Assembly (NCBI RefSeq): GCF_029873635.1
Contig: NC_080419.1
Location: 69,297,823 to 69,361,822 of the forward strand
DNA from: Malania oleifera
Taxonomy: Eukaryota > Streptophyta > Magnoliopsida > Santalales > Ximeniaceae
DNA: 64,000 nucleotides
Direction: 5' to 3'
The notes under the pieces were generated by a model, which worked only from the letters and a program-made list of their open reading frames with translations, had not been told where the DNA came from and did not search any database. Below, piece by piece: positions 42,248 to 54,235 of the stretch; the stretch's first letter is position 1, and every line of letters starts with the position of its first letter. A program made the translations under genes and the position numbers.

Positions 42248-44505
42248 TGAAATTAGGAATAGCTTCCCAAGAGGGGGGGGTGAATTGGCTTTTAAAAATA
42301 TTTTTAATTCCTTTTTAGAATTCTTAAACTTATTTTATTTCTTTTAACCAATTTGTGACTTATTTGTTTAATTTGTTAAGCACTCAAGAACTTAGTTTCT
42401 TTATTTAATCCTTAACCATACAAACATCCAATCATTCAACCAAACCAATCAACTATAACTAGAAAGTAAACAAACAAGCTAATACATAGCACTTATGTAA
42501 AATAAAAACTCAAAATGGTTGTTTGTTTATATTAGCCAAATTTGAATCAAGCCCTATAGTGAATGAAAATTTTATGCTTGCTGATGTAAAACCCTGTATA
42601 GATGAATCCAATCACTCTTTCCAAATATTTAGAACTCAAATAAACTCTTGGTAAATTTATCTTTGGGATGTTGACCAAGTAACGTACTCCCGTATGGTTT
42701 CCTCAAGATATGGTGTAACCAACGTACTCCCTTTCGGTTTCCGCAACCCAAATCAAAATTAAACCTTAAGTTTGTTTGATTTCAAAATATACGTAGTTTA
42801 TATGATTTTCAAATTTAAACCATCCACGCAATTTAAATATGCACTGAAAATAAAGAATAGGGAAAGAGAGAGTGAGACGGGGATTTTTACGAGGTTTGGC
42901 TTATACTCAGCTTACGTCCTCGCCTTTGGCAAACCACCAAAGGATTCACTAAACCTGTTCCGTTTATGGGTGGAACAAAACCTGATTACAAGCGATACCC
43001 CACGCTCAAACACTCCTTCACTAGGCTAGAGCTCGCCTCTCCAAACAATGTCCCCTCGTTCGGTCACTCCTTTAGGCTAGAGCCCGTCTCTCTTAGCAAT
43101 ATCCCCTTGCTTAGCCAATGATCCAAAAAATCCTTGGAACGTAAAAGAACTACAATAAACAAGATATAGTATGCGTACAAGAAACACTCTCTAGAAAGAG
43201 CAAGTTAGTACAAGTTCAACACTATATACTTGAATGTAAAATATCAATATAAAATAGAATGAAGCTCAAGTGTAGAATTCACCAATATCCTTCTTAGATG
43301 AGGATTAGCAGTAGGAATTCAAAAGAAGAAGAATCAGCACTTTAGAATATCTTAGCAAAAGAGTTTTGCAATGAGTGAACAAGAGAGCTTTGGAAGAACA
43401 AGAGTGCTTTCAGCTTTACAAACAGATTTTTCAATTCTTGGATGTATTTTGATTTGCAAAACCATGTATTTATAGGCTTTCAAACTTGTTTCCATGTTGC
43501 AAAAGTTTCCTTAGAGAGTTTCCCATGTTGTTAGAAAAATTGGAACTCAAAACGGCTATATTTTAAAATATTAGAATTTAAAAATTTGCCCGTTGAACAG
43601 TGTTCAGATGACTGAAGTCTCGGGTTCAATCGTCTGAAGTTTTATAAGACTGTAATTTTCAAAGTCAGTACAGGTTCAGGCGCCTGAACTCATAGGGTCA
43701 GTCGCCTGAAGTTGTTCTGTTTGCTGTTTAGGTGCCTAAAGTTCTGCCGTGAACAGTGTTCAGTTGCATGACAGCTTTGACCCCACTTTAGTGTTTTGGC
43801 CATAACTTTTTCTATATAACTCAAAATTAGGTGTTATTTGTATCAAAAGAAAACTAAGAGAAAATATTAAAACTTTCATGTTGAACAAATTTTAAAATAA
43901 GGAGTTTTTGATAGAGAAAAATTCACCTCAATGAAGATGTATAAAAACTGACAGCATTTGGAAAAACTCTTTTTGGTGCTTTTCATTCCAAAAATGATTC
44001 TAACCCTTTTAAAATAATTTTTGACCTTATAAAAATATTTTCCAAGTATTTTAAAAGGTATCTAGGTCCAAGAAGTTCACCTAAGAGCTTCAAAATATTT
44101 CGAACGATATTTTAAACATTAAAGCACTTACATGAAAACTTCTAAGACTTTTCTCATTTTAGGTTCTTGAGTCTTCATGCTTTGTCCTTGGATTGACTTC
44201 ATCTTTTTTTCAAGCTTCCATATTTTTTGAGCTTTCTCACTTTGCCTTTCTTTGGCTCTTTTGAATTTAATATTCCTTGGCTTTCAACAACTCATTCATG
44301 TCCTTATAATCTTCAAGGTTTAACATATCATCTTTAAATCCATGCTTTGACTCATTTAAGTTTCATTTAATCCTTGTGAGCACTTTGACCTTACTTTCTC
44401 ATATATGAGCCCTGAAATATCATTACTCACACAAATACATTAAATTTCACTTGTTTGTTAGTATCAAAACAAAATAAAAAGATTTTAAGCCTTGTAAGGC
44501 CAACA
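42248..44505 (-). repeat. 3' LTR (left) of the gag-only copia element
   Basis: 2258 bp. TATA box TATAAATA is the complement of 43467-43474; palindrome array upstream of it at 43590-43770. About 180 bp longer than its partner, which has lost a 10-bp piece and a roughly 170-bp piece between CACTTTGCC and CCTGAAATATC. Confidence 0.9.
43590..43770. promoter_or_regulatory. GGCGCC-centred palindrome array of the gag-only copia LTR
   Basis: A perfect 16-bp palindrome GTTCAGGCGCCTGAAC (43674-43689) with relatives around it: TTCAATCGTCTGAA (43625), CAGTCGCCTGAAG (43700), TTTAGGTGCCTAAA (43728), and two copies of GAACAGTGTTC (43596, 43753). The other LTR has the set at 48930-49110 with one CpG-to-CpA change in the main palindrome. 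Confidence 0.6.
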
Positions 44506-44519
44506 ATCTCCCCCTTTTT
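44506..44519 (-). other. Polypurine tract of the gag-only copia element
   Basis: The complement reads AAAAAGGGGGAGAT directly ahead of the 3' LTR start TGTTGGCC. The tandem copia element uses the same tract (58609-58622), preceded in both by TCATCATC. Confidence 0.85.
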
Positions 44520-45620
44520 GATGATGACAAAACAAGGAGCACAAATGTGAGTAAGTCTTAAAAAGGCTGCCCCTTTCAATAGGTTTCATCTTAATAAAAT
44601 CAATATTAATTTCATCAATCATGCTCATCAATACTTAAATACTTATTTTGAATAGATATAATGTTCATGCTCAATTATGCTCAATTTTTGCTTCACAACT
44701 TCTCCCCCTTTTGACATCAATCAAAAAGAAAAGAAATGATTTAAATTCAAATACAAATCATTCTAAACATATCAATAACCATGTATTCCAAACATATGTA
44801 CACACTCAAGTTATTGTTTTTCAATATAGCATGGGTAGTGTGTAGCTCACAGCATTTATTCAAGATACCAGCTGATATTAATTTGATGGTTTTTATGATA
44901 CCAATTTAAAATTTAAAATTTAATTCATGATATCAATTGATTAATGATTCATGACACTCCCCCTGAATTCAATACATTCAATTTTGTTATTAAGTTTGCC
45001 TTTATCATCCCATGTAAAATATTGAATCATATCATGTATCAAATATCAATATCATGCTAAGATCATCAATGACACATCATGCTCATAGACATAATCATGC
45101 TCATAAATAATTTGACTTTGTGATACCAAGTGAGCTTTTAGATTTGATATCTATTGAAATTTTTAACATGTGAAACCAAAAATACTTTATAGATACCAAA
45201 GCGTAATATCACATAATGTATAGTTCATGGATATCAATATAACTACTATATCTTTCATAGCTCATAGATAAAAAACAGTATGTTTATCCATGTGATTCAT
45301 TTAAAATCATGCATGTTCAAGATTTATCCTTATATAAAAAATTTATGCTTAAACTCAATAATCTCATTCTCAAATTTCAACATAGTAAACCATACTTTTC
45401 AATATAAATCAAGTCAAGTTAATTAATACACATGTAGGATATAGCATATCAACACATCACATGTAGGCAAGTAAGCATGTTGCATGTAACATCAAGGCGC
45501 TTATATAATAAGCTCAGATTTGATATTTTCTTTATATTTTCTTAAGTTAAGCCTTGTAAAAAGTCATCCTATGATTTTGGCCAACAATGCCATTTTCTAT
45601 TTTATATATGTGTGAAGTTA
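44520..45620. other. Non-coding 3' internal part of the gag-only copia element
   Basis: About 1.1 kb of AT-rich sequence between the gag stop and the polypurine tract, where protease, integrase and reverse transcriptase would normally lie in a full element. ATCATGCTCAT-like phrases recur (44618-45110), and plus-strand frames are short. No coding signal. Confidence 0.6.
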
Positions 45621-47529
45621 TTATTTCATTTTTGGTACCCATATTTTCTTGGGTTCGGAGGATTTTTCAAGAGAGGTTTCTTTTATTTTCCATACTTGTT
45701 TGGTTTTAACACATTTTCTCTTAAATGGACATTCAAACTTTATATGTCCCTTTTTTTTGCATTGATAGCATATGATGTTTGTGTAGGCATTAGAAGATGT
45801 GCAAGTATAGTCTTTGGATTCTTTCGAGAAATATCCTATGTAAAAAAGTTTTTTCCTTTTATTTTCCATTCCATTGAAACCAATGTCTTCTTTGTTAAAT
45901 GACATTCTTTGTGAGCCAATCATCTTATCAAGATTTTCTTTTCCTTTAATGAAGTTATGAATGATCTTATCTTTATCTTTGATTTGATTCTTAAGATCAT
46001 TTAACTCTATGCCTTTCTTGTTATCAACCTTCTTTAATAATTTCTCTAATTCTAGAGATAATTTTCTTATATTATCCTCTAATTCAGAAATATTCATATC
46101 TTTCTCATACACGGTAGAGGATAAGGATCGAAGGTCTTCTATCGTTTTGTTCATTCTTCCTTTCTAGTTTCTTGATTTTCAAGTTGTTTTCTTTTTCAGT
46201 AAGATTTTTGGATTCTATTTCTTTCATTACTGACTCATACTTATGTTCTAATTGCTTGAGTTTTGAGTCTTTATCTCTTTCAACATTCTTTAGGGATTCT
46301 AACTCTTTCATTAAACTTTCATTCTTATTCTTCAATGAGGTGTTTTTTTCAATTTCTTTGATCAACATCTTATGTACTTTGAATAAATCATTTTTAAGTT
46401 CATCATAAGATGGCATATCCTCATCACTTGATTCATCACTACAAGAATTATTTGAAGATTTAGTTGAGGAGCTTTCTTCTTTATCTCATGCCATAAAGCA
46501 CGTGTAAGCAACCTCTTGGTCACTTATTTCATTCTCTGAACTACTTGTACTATCCCAAGTAGTGGCTTTCATGGCCTTCTTGTTTTTCTTTTTAGACTCT
46601 TTCTTTAATTGTGGACATTCTGGTTTTAAATGTCCAGCATTATTACAATTATAGCATTTAGATGTTTTATTCCTTGATTTCTTTTTGCTCACTTCTTCTT
46701 CTTCTTCTAATTCGGAGTCTTGATTTCTTATTTTGAATTTGTTTCTCCTTCTTAGTATCCTTGCTAGCTTTTTAGATATGAAGGCTTCTTCATCTTCATC
46801 CATTTCACTACTTGAGTTTTCTTTTAAGGCTTTAAAGGCTATTTTTTCTTGGGCTTTGATTTTCCCACTCTTTTCATTCATTGTCATTTCGTATGTGAGG
46901 AGAAAACCTGTAAGCTCATCTAAAGATGTGTTTTTCAGATTTCTACCTTCCGTAATAGTAGTAGCCTTTGGTTTCCACATGGAGGGAAGACCTCTTAGAA
47001 TTTTTCTTATCATCTCATAAGTAGTGTAAGTTTTTCCTAATGCATTTAGGGAATTGATTATGTGAGTGAACCTAGTAAACATATTTGTAATTGATTCATC
47101 CGAGTTCATCTTAAAGGCTTCATACTCGCTTGTGAGCATATCAACCCTATTATCCCTAACATCCGTTGTTCCTTCATAAGTAACTTCTAGCTTATCCCAT
47201 ATTTCCTTAACTAATTTACAAGCCATTACTCAATTAAATTCATTAGCATCCAAGGCACAATATAAAGCATTTATAACACTTGAATTTGTTTTGAGCATTT
47301 TATAATCTTGATTGGTCATATCTTTCTTATCTTTTGGGATTTGTTTTCCATCTACTATCTTAGTAGGAATTTGATCTCCATCTATAACAAATGCACATAC
47401 TTTCCCATTCATCGTTTGGAGATAGATTTGCATTCTCTTTTTCCAAAACGTGTAGTTCAAACCACAAAAGATAGGAGGCCTAGTTGAAGATTGTCCCTCT
47501 CCAAAGGGAGCTATGCCTAAGTTAGCCAT
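45621..47529 (-). pseudogene. Copia-type gag with two zinc knuckles, interrupted
   Basis: On the minus strand: ATG at 47529, MANLGIAPFGEGQS, then FCGLNYTFWKKRMQIYL (DUF4219-like start). TGA at 47232-47230, then the UBN2-like part (KEIWDKLEVTYEGT, then LRGLPSMWKPKATTI). An acidic stretch is followed by knuckle 1, CYNCNNAGHLKPEC. TGA at 46488-46486, then a long Lys/Glu-rich coiled-coil region (46416-45950) with a frame change near 46150. Knuckle 2, CYQCKKKGHIKFEC (about 45770-45730), and KKIWVPK close to the stop at 45621. The long two-knuckle gag with a coiled coil between is seen in some plant copia lineages. The three breaks make this copy non-functional. Confidence 0.88.
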
Positions 47530-47573
47530 TACGATCTTTTTATAGCTTCTAGTTAAGAGTTGCTATAACCCCA

Positions 47574-47584
47574 CTCTGATACCA
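47574..47584 (-). other. Primer-binding site of the gag-only copia element
   Basis: The complement reads TGGTATCAGAG, two bases after the 5' LTR end, matching the initiator tRNA-Met 3' end. Confidence 0.85.
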
Positions 47585-47586
47585 AT

Positions 47587-49666
47587 TGAAATTAGGAATA
47601 GCTTCCCAAGAGGGGGGGTGAATTGGCTTTTAAAAATTTCTTTTAATTTCTTTTTAGAATTCTTAAACTTATTTTATTTCTTTTAACCAATTTGTGACTT
47701 ATTTGTTTAATTTGTTAAGCACTTAAGAACTTAGTTTCTTTATTTAATCCTTAACCATACAAACATCTAATCATTCAACCAAACCAATCAACTATAATTA
47801 GAAAGTAAACAAACAAGCCAATACACAGCACTTATGTAAAATAAAAACTCAAAATGGTTGTTTGTTTATATTAGCCAAATTTGAATCAAGCCCTATAGTG
47901 AATGAAAATTTTATGCTTGCTGATGTAAAGCCCTGTATAGATGAATCCAATCACTCTTTCCAAATATTTAGAACTCAAATAAACTCTTGGTGAATTTATC
48001 TTTGGGATGTTAACCAAGTAACGTACTCCCGTATGGTTTCCGCAAGATATGGTGTAACCAACGTACTCCCTTTCAGTTTCCGCAACTCAAATCAAAATTA
48101 AACCTTAAGTTTGTTTGATTTCGAAATATACGTAGTTTATATGATTTTCAAATTTAAACCTTCCACACAATTTAAATATGCACTGAAAATAAAGAATTGG
48201 GAAAGAGAGAGTGAGACGGGGATTTTATGAGGTTCGGCTTATACCCAGCCTACGTCCTCGCCTTTGGCAAACCACCAAAGGATTCACTAAACCTGTTCCA
48301 TTTACAGGTGGAATAAAACCTAATTACAAGCGATACCCCACGCTCAAACACTCCTTCACTAGGCTAGAGCCCGCCTCCCCAAACGATGTCCTCTCGTTCG
48401 GTCACTCCTTTAGGCTAGAGCCCGCCTCTTGTAGCAATATCCCCTTGCTTAGCCAATGATCCAAAAAATCCTTGGAACGTCAAAGAACTACAAGAAACAA
48501 GATATAGTATGCGTACAAGAAACACTCTCTAGAAAGAGCAAGTTAGTACAAGTTCAGCACTATAAACTTGAATGTAAAATATCAATATGAAATAGAATGA
48601 AACTCAAGTGTAGAATTCACCAATATCCTTCTTAGATGAGGATTAGTAGTAGGAATTCAAAGGAAGAAGAATCAGCACTTCAGAATATCTTAGCAAAAGA
48701 GTTTTGCAATGAGTGAACAAGAGAGCTTTGGAAGAACAAGAGTGCTTTCAACTTTACAAACAGATTTTTCAATTCTTGGATGTATTTTGATTTGCAAAAC
48801 CATGTATTTATAGGATTTCAAACTTGTTTCCATGTTGCAAAAGTTTCCTTAGAGAGTTTCCCATGTTGTTAGAAAAATTGGAGCTCAAAGCAGCTATATT
48901 TTAAAATATTAGAATTTAAAAATTTGCCAGTTGAACAGTATTCAGATGACTGAAATCTCGGGTTCAATCGTCTGAAGTTTTATAAGACTATAATTTTCAA
49001 ATTCAGTACAGGTTCAGGCACCTGAACTCACAGGGTCAGTCGCCTGAAGTTGTTCTGTTTGCTGTTTAGGCACCTGAAGTTCTGCCGTGAACAGTGTTCA
49101 GTTGCTTGACAGCTTTGACCCCGCTTCAGTGTTTTGGCTATAACTTTTTCTATATAACTCAAAATTAGGTGTTCTTGGTGTAAAACGAAAACTAAGAGAA
49201 AATATTAAAACTTTCGTGTTTAACGAATTTTAAAATAAGGAGCTTTTGATAGAGAAAAATTCACCTCAATACAGATGTATAAAAACTAGCAGCATTTGGA
49301 AAAACTCTTTTTGGTGCTTTTCATTCCAAAAATGATTCTAACCCTTTTAAAATAATTTTTGACCTTATAAAAATATTTTCCAAGTATTTTAAAAGGTATC
49401 TAGGTCCAAGAAGTTAACCTAAAAGCTTCAAAATATTTCAAATGATACTTTAAACATTAAAGCACTTACATGAAAACTTCTAAAACTTTTCTCATTTTAG
49501 GTTCTTGAGTTTTCATGCTTTGTCCTTGGATTGAGTTCATCTTTTCTTCAAGCTTCCATATTTCACTTTGCCCTGAAATATCATTACTCACACAAATACA
49601 TTAAATTTCACTTATTTGTTAGCATTAAAATAAAATAACAAGATTTTAAGCCTTGTAAGGCCAACA
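47587..49666 (-). repeat. 5' LTR (right) of the gag-only copia element
   Basis: 2080 bp, collinear with 42248-44505 except for the deletions noted there. TATA box is the complement of 48805-48812; palindrome array 48930-49110. Confidence 0.9.
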
Positions 49667-50125
49667 GACAGATAAATTGTCAAGTAATCTAAAATATTTA
49701 CATATAGAAATAGTCATCAAAAAATTCGTATATCTACTATTAAGTATGCTAAGAGGTAATAGTTAAAAGATATTTAATAATTAAATATCATACAATCGAA
49801 TGAAATTTCAAGACTTGGTTTCAACAATTATACAACATAAAACAAATTTCTTTTCTACTAATCTTTGCAATGTTCCTCTTAAAAAATATATACAAAAAAT
49901 TATTATTAAAATGTGAATATAAATTTGTATTGTGTAATGTAGTGAAGAAAATAATACCTTGTGATCATATTGTGTAGTTCATTAATCACTTTAGTTCACC
50001 CTTGTTTATGATTTGAAGAACTTTATCATAAGAAGACATAGAAAATTATTTACAATTTAAGAGATGTAGTTAATTTAATTAGGCATATTGTCATACTATT
50101 GAAACATACCTATGATGTCAATATC

Positions 50126-50365
50126 TCAATTTAAGAATGTTTTGCCAGTACCATCGCGTTCATCAACAAAAAAAAAAACTGATTTTTTATGTTGTCCAAC
50201 TCTCATTATTTTGTCATAAGCAATTTTCTGATCATTATTCAGCAATGAAACTACTATTAGATCTTCATATATCATTGGAATCAAAATTTCATCTTGTATG
50301 ATTCTTGGTATATCTACATTTTTATTATAAAAATATACCAATATAGGTAGATCATAATCAACCAC
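50126..50365 (-). pseudogene. Helitron PIF1-like helicase fragment (copy 2)
   Basis: 79 codons: MVDYDLPILVYFYNKNVDIP, then SLLNNDQKIAYDKIMRVGQH, then VDERDGTGKTFLN. The last motif is the Walker A loop; Helitron helicases normally have G-P-G ahead of GTGKT, here E-R-D, so the first loop glycine is lost. This copy keeps the frame through the A-tract that breaks copy 1. It ends two codons after the loop at a TGA, so the whole catalytic remainder is missing. Confidence 0.7.
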
Positions 50366-50410
50366 CCGCTTACCATACTATAATAACAAAATATTTAGGT
50401 CATGTAAAAG

Positions 50411-50420
50411 TGTAGAGAGC

Positions 50421-50494
<74 letters not shown>

Positions 50495-51812
50495 CAACGA
50501 CGATTTTCTAAAATGAAAAGAAAATCGGCGATGGTTTTGTGCAATTACCACATGTCAGTAACGAGTTAAACGGTAAAAATAGGGCCAGTTAAATAGAAAA
50601 CCGGTGATGGTTTTTTGGAGGGCTGAGAAAACCGGCGACGATTTTCTCTACAGAGGTGATATAAAGAAAAGATCCTGTGAGTGTTTCAAATGAAATAAAA
50701 AATTCTTCTTCCTTCTTTTTTCGAAAACCTCTATTTCCCCTCTCTATTTTCTTTGATTCCCACTTCCTTAAGGCTTATTTTGATGATCCAAAACTGCTAC
50801 AAGGTTTTGGGGATCATTCTATGTAAAGCTATCGGAGTAGATCATTGATTTAGGGTTTTGAGGCATTATCCCAAAATCAGGGTAAGTGAGATATTTTAAA
50901 GTTTTATTGTAAAATTGAATTATATGGAACCTAGGAAATGTTAAATGAGTGTTGTTTTGAGATTTGAGTTAATAAATTAGGATTTTTTAATCAGGGTTCG
51001 GGTGAGTGCCGCTAGTATCATTTCGGGGTTCTTGCTAGCGTAGTTCAAGAAATCAGGTAAGGGGAATATATTAAATCATGATTTTTGAGGAAATAACTGG
51101 AAAAAATGGAAACTTTATGTATATATGTATATGATTTTCACATGGATTCTGAAAAGCCGACCGTTTAAATTGTAAATTTCTGAGTCTAGGGTTGTGCCAC
51201 TAGATATTATTTGCAAAAATGGAAAGTTAAAATGACTGATTTTCTAGATAATTGTGTAAGAAATTAAATGCATATTTTTAGTATATTAATAATGAATGTG
51301 GGTTGGTTTATTTTACAGTAAACATATGAAATATGTTGTAAAAATGGGTGGCATGAGTAAAATGAAGTTTCTATGTTGAACTATGATATATGTATGAGAT
51401 GCAGGAAATACTGGAAATGTATTGAGAATTAAAATGTGATATGATTTATTTTGCATGTGTTTGATAATGTTAAATTATAATGTATGGTTTGAAAACTCCG
51501 GTGGACTAGAAAAGGGCACACTACTGTTGCAGATATGTATGGTAGTGCTAGTGCACCCACACGTCTTAGATAGAGTGTGGAGATGGGATGGTCGATTGTG
51601 CTAGGAAGGCTAGCGTCCCCCCTGGAGTCTAGACCAGTATGGGAACAACTAATTAGACCCAGAGACTGTAGAATGTAGTTGATTTAACTCTGGTGGGCCG
51701 ACCAGGATTAAGTCCAGCCTTCGGGCCGCACAACCCATCATGGGGCGGAAGCATAACTATGATTTTTCACGAGTATAAAGGGTTATAAACACATAATTGT
51801 AAGTTTAACCAT
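50411..51812 (+). mobile_element. LTR D, copy 2, cut by the tandem copia array
   Basis: Starts TGTAGAGAGCC. It matches 12470-13838 with an expanded (GA)n tract (50422-50491, about three times longer than in copy 1). Palindrome array about 50500-50645; donor-like AGGGTAAG near 50879 and AGGTAAGGGG near 51055. The conserved GGGCCGACCAGGATTAAGTCC-type block at 51697-51745 is better preserved than in copy 1. Confidence 0.78.
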
Positions 51813-52116
51813 TGTTGACCCTATGGGTCATACCCTATTTTGATTATGACAAATACTCAGGTATTTAATGATTGCCAAGTTGATGTGCAGGTTTATCTTG
51901 GCAGTATCCTATGATGGCACTCGGAGACCCGGAGGAAAACGAAGACTCTGAAGACCCTTGATATAATTGAGTTGTTGTAATTTATATTCGGGTCTGTAAT
52001 AGTTAAGTAGGAAAGGTCTGTAATAGTAAATAGGTCTTTGGTTTGTGATAAGCTCACACACATCACATGAATGATTTACTTTGTAAGCTCAAACCGAACC
52101 ATAGAAAGACCTTAGA

Positions 52117-52665
52117 GTGTACCTTCGGGCGACCGAAGGTCGACTGACACCGGACTTTTTCGGTGTCTTCAAAATTGGACCCCAAGTGGCCTTAGGACAC
52201 ACACATATGCACATATGTTTATTAGGCACTTGAAATTGATTGAGTTGGGTCAATTCGGGACCGAAATGCACACTTGGTGCACTTTCGGTCGACCGAGCCA
52301 AACAGTTCAAATTGGCCCGGTCGACCGAAACCGGTCCGGGTCAACTATTTGACCCGGTCCCGGTCGACCGACCCCTTATAGGTCATTTGACCTCGGTCGA
52401 CCGAACCACCTGGGAGTCAACTATTTGACCCCCCGGTTGACCGACCACTTTTGTACTCCAACAACTCGGTCGACCGAAGCGCCTCGGGAGAATTCCCAAC
52501 AACTCGGTCGACCGAGCCGTGCAGTTCAAAAAGGCCTCGGTCGACCGAAACTCGGAGATTTCAAAAATCGCCCTTGCCCGGTCGACCGACCCCTTAGTTC
52601 AAAATGCCCTCGGTCGACCGAGCTACTTGAGTGCCGGTCGACCGAGCTACTTTTGGTCGACCGGA
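52117..52665. promoter_or_regulatory. TCGGTCGACCGA palindrome array (first LTR)
   Basis: About thirteen copies of the 12-bp palindrome TCGGTCGACCGA or one-base variants, including 52285-52296, 52393-52404, 52466-52477 and 52504-52515, spaced about 25-45 bases. They end 130 bases before the TATA box. The spacers are GC-richer than the rest of the LTR, and the motif is free of stops, which opens spurious ORFs on both strands. Confidence 0.7.
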
Positions 52666-53704
52666 CCTCTTGGGTTGCCCTGATTTTTTTACCGCGATTA
52701 AATGGTTTAAGCAGGGTTAAAATATTAAAAAGGTCATTAAACTTTCCTAATTATTCCCAATAGGTCCCCAACGGTTATATTTCAAGGGTTGTCTATAAAT
52801 ACCCCCTCATTTGGGATAATTAATATGGGATTAAAAATATTGATTAAGAGAAATTCTCTGAAAATCCCAAATCCTATAATATTCATATCCAATCCCCATT
52901 CACTCATGCTTACCTTCTTCGATCTCTTAAATCCTCTGTAAGTCGATTGAGTGTTTATATTTAATAGGTTTGCTCTCCCATTCATATTTGATTGATTTAT
53001 TTTCATTGAGAGCTAAACCTAAGTATTCTTAGGAGACTTTGTTAATAAGTCTATCCTAAGAAGACTTTGATAGATCTTCTAAGATTTGCACCTTCATTGC
53101 AACATCTTAAGAAGATTGTATTTGTTTTTGGTTGCAAAACATTTTCAAAATACATTCAAATATCTAGCGTGCTTTGTCTTGATAAAGCTTTAAAGAGATA
53201 TTTGTTTGTGTGAGAAAAATCTTTGTTGCAATATTCATTGATTTATATCCATAGTTGAATACAAAGATTAAACTCCTTTTGCAAACCAAATTTATACATT
53301 GCTAGAGCTTCATATACATATATATATTGAGAAAACTTGTTGATTGAAATATATGAAGTTTGGATAATATCTTTGTTTGAACACTTAGATTGAATAGCCT
53401 GTGATACAAAGATCATTTAGGTTTGCACTCTCACGTACTCATTACAACGATAGTAAATCTATTTGAGAGTTGACATCTTAGACCACATTGAGCTTACATA
53501 TTGAATCATACTGTGGTGTTTGTAATTGCGCGTATTTGGGTACACATCCGCTTTACTTGAAAGCCTATTCATTGTACCATTTGATTGTATTTCAAATACT
53601 GTTATATTTCCAGGCACGGGCCTGAAGAGGGAGACTAGCCCTGGAATAGTCCCGGATTGGCTTAGACCCGGTTAGGAAAGCTAGGTGCGTCGTCCTGTTA
53701 AGGC

Positions 53705-53852
53705 GTGTAGGTTGAGGTCAGCCCCGCTAATTGACCTGGTTAAGGTTGAGGTCAGCCCTGTGTTAATTTGACCTGGTTAAGGTTGAGGTCAGCCCTGTGT
53801 TAATTTGACCTGGTTAAGGTTGAGGTCAACCCTGTGTTAATTTGACCTGGTT
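53705..53852 (+). repeat. 37-bp minisatellite in the copia LTR
   Basis: Four tandem units with core AGGTTGAGGTCAGCCCTG then TTAATTTGACCTGGTTA; the first unit is 34 bp. The repeat in the second LTR is at 60515-60662. Confidence 0.85.
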
Positions 53853-54182
53853 GTAAACGGTGCCGCTCCACCCTTAAGTGAGCTATTAGTGGAATCCTCT
53901 AGCTTGCGAGCTTGAGGCGGGGACGTAGGCACGGTTGGCCGAACCCCGATAACATATCGTGTGTTCATTTATATTTCCGCACTTTATATTTACCGCACAT
54001 GTATGTTATGGGTGAATGATGCGTATGACTTAAATTTCACATTATACTTATCTACGCGTTTGGAAATTGAATAGGCAGACCCTAGGTTGTGTATATACTG
54101 CTGTTTATCCGGTTCAACCTAGGTGATAAATTTTAAATTTCCAATTCACCCCCCCTCTTGGGAATACACCAATTCTAACAAT

Positions 54183-54194
54183 TGGTATCAGAGC
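54183..54194 (+). other. Primer-binding site, first unit
   Basis: TGGTATCAGAGC two bases after the LTR, complementary to the initiator tRNA-Met 3' end. The second unit has it at 60993-61004. Confidence 0.9.
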
Positions 54195-54235
54195 CTCGTT
54201 GCACTAGACTTAAACGTTTTTGCAAAAAGATCACA

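Larger units (their letters stand above)
42248..49666 (-). mobile_element. Ty1/copia-type element with gag but no pol, TSD GACAG
   Basis: Complete from end to end: TGAAATTAGG at 42248 to GGCCAACA at 49666, with GACAG at 42243-42247 and 49667-49671. The empty site TGGACAGATAAATTG is seen in copy 1 at 11721. LTRs 42248-44505 and 47587-49666, primer site and polypurine tract are in place for minus-strand transcription. The 3.1-kb internal region encodes only gag; no protease, integrase or reverse-transcriptase motif was found in any frame. It would depend on proteins supplied by another element. The many differences between the two LTRs suggest an old insertion. Confidence 0.9.
49667..51812. repeat. 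Duplicated segment, copy 2, right part
   Basis: Continues copy 2 from the GACAG target site and matches 11723-13838. It contains the helicase fragment and LTR D, and stops at ACCAT (51808-51812), the likely target site of the tandem copia array. Confidence 0.85.
51813..54180 (+). repeat. First LTR of the tandem copia array
   Basis: 2368 bp, TGTTGACCC...CCAATTCTAACA. It contains the GTCGAC palindrome array (52117-52665), TATA box TATAAATA (52794-52801), and a 37-bp minisatellite (53705-53852). It is followed after AT by the primer-binding site. Confidence 0.92.

Noticed and set aside
45612-47020. Plus-strand ORFs with apparent membrane segments
   Set aside because: Antisense of the gag pseudogene; Lys/Glu codons read backwards give Phe/Leu/Ser.
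52283-52665. Regularly spaced palindromic repeats resembling a CRISPR array
   Set aside because: Units are only 12 bp, spacing varies, the host is a plant nuclear genome, and the array lies in the U3 region of an LTR upstream of a TATA box.
52425-52763. Open frames over the GTCGAC arrays (also 52089-52310, 5090-5329, 9868-10107, 32634-32903, 39643-40056)
   Set aside because: They exist because the repeated motif has no stops in several frames. They have no recognisable domain, and the LTRs are not expected to code.
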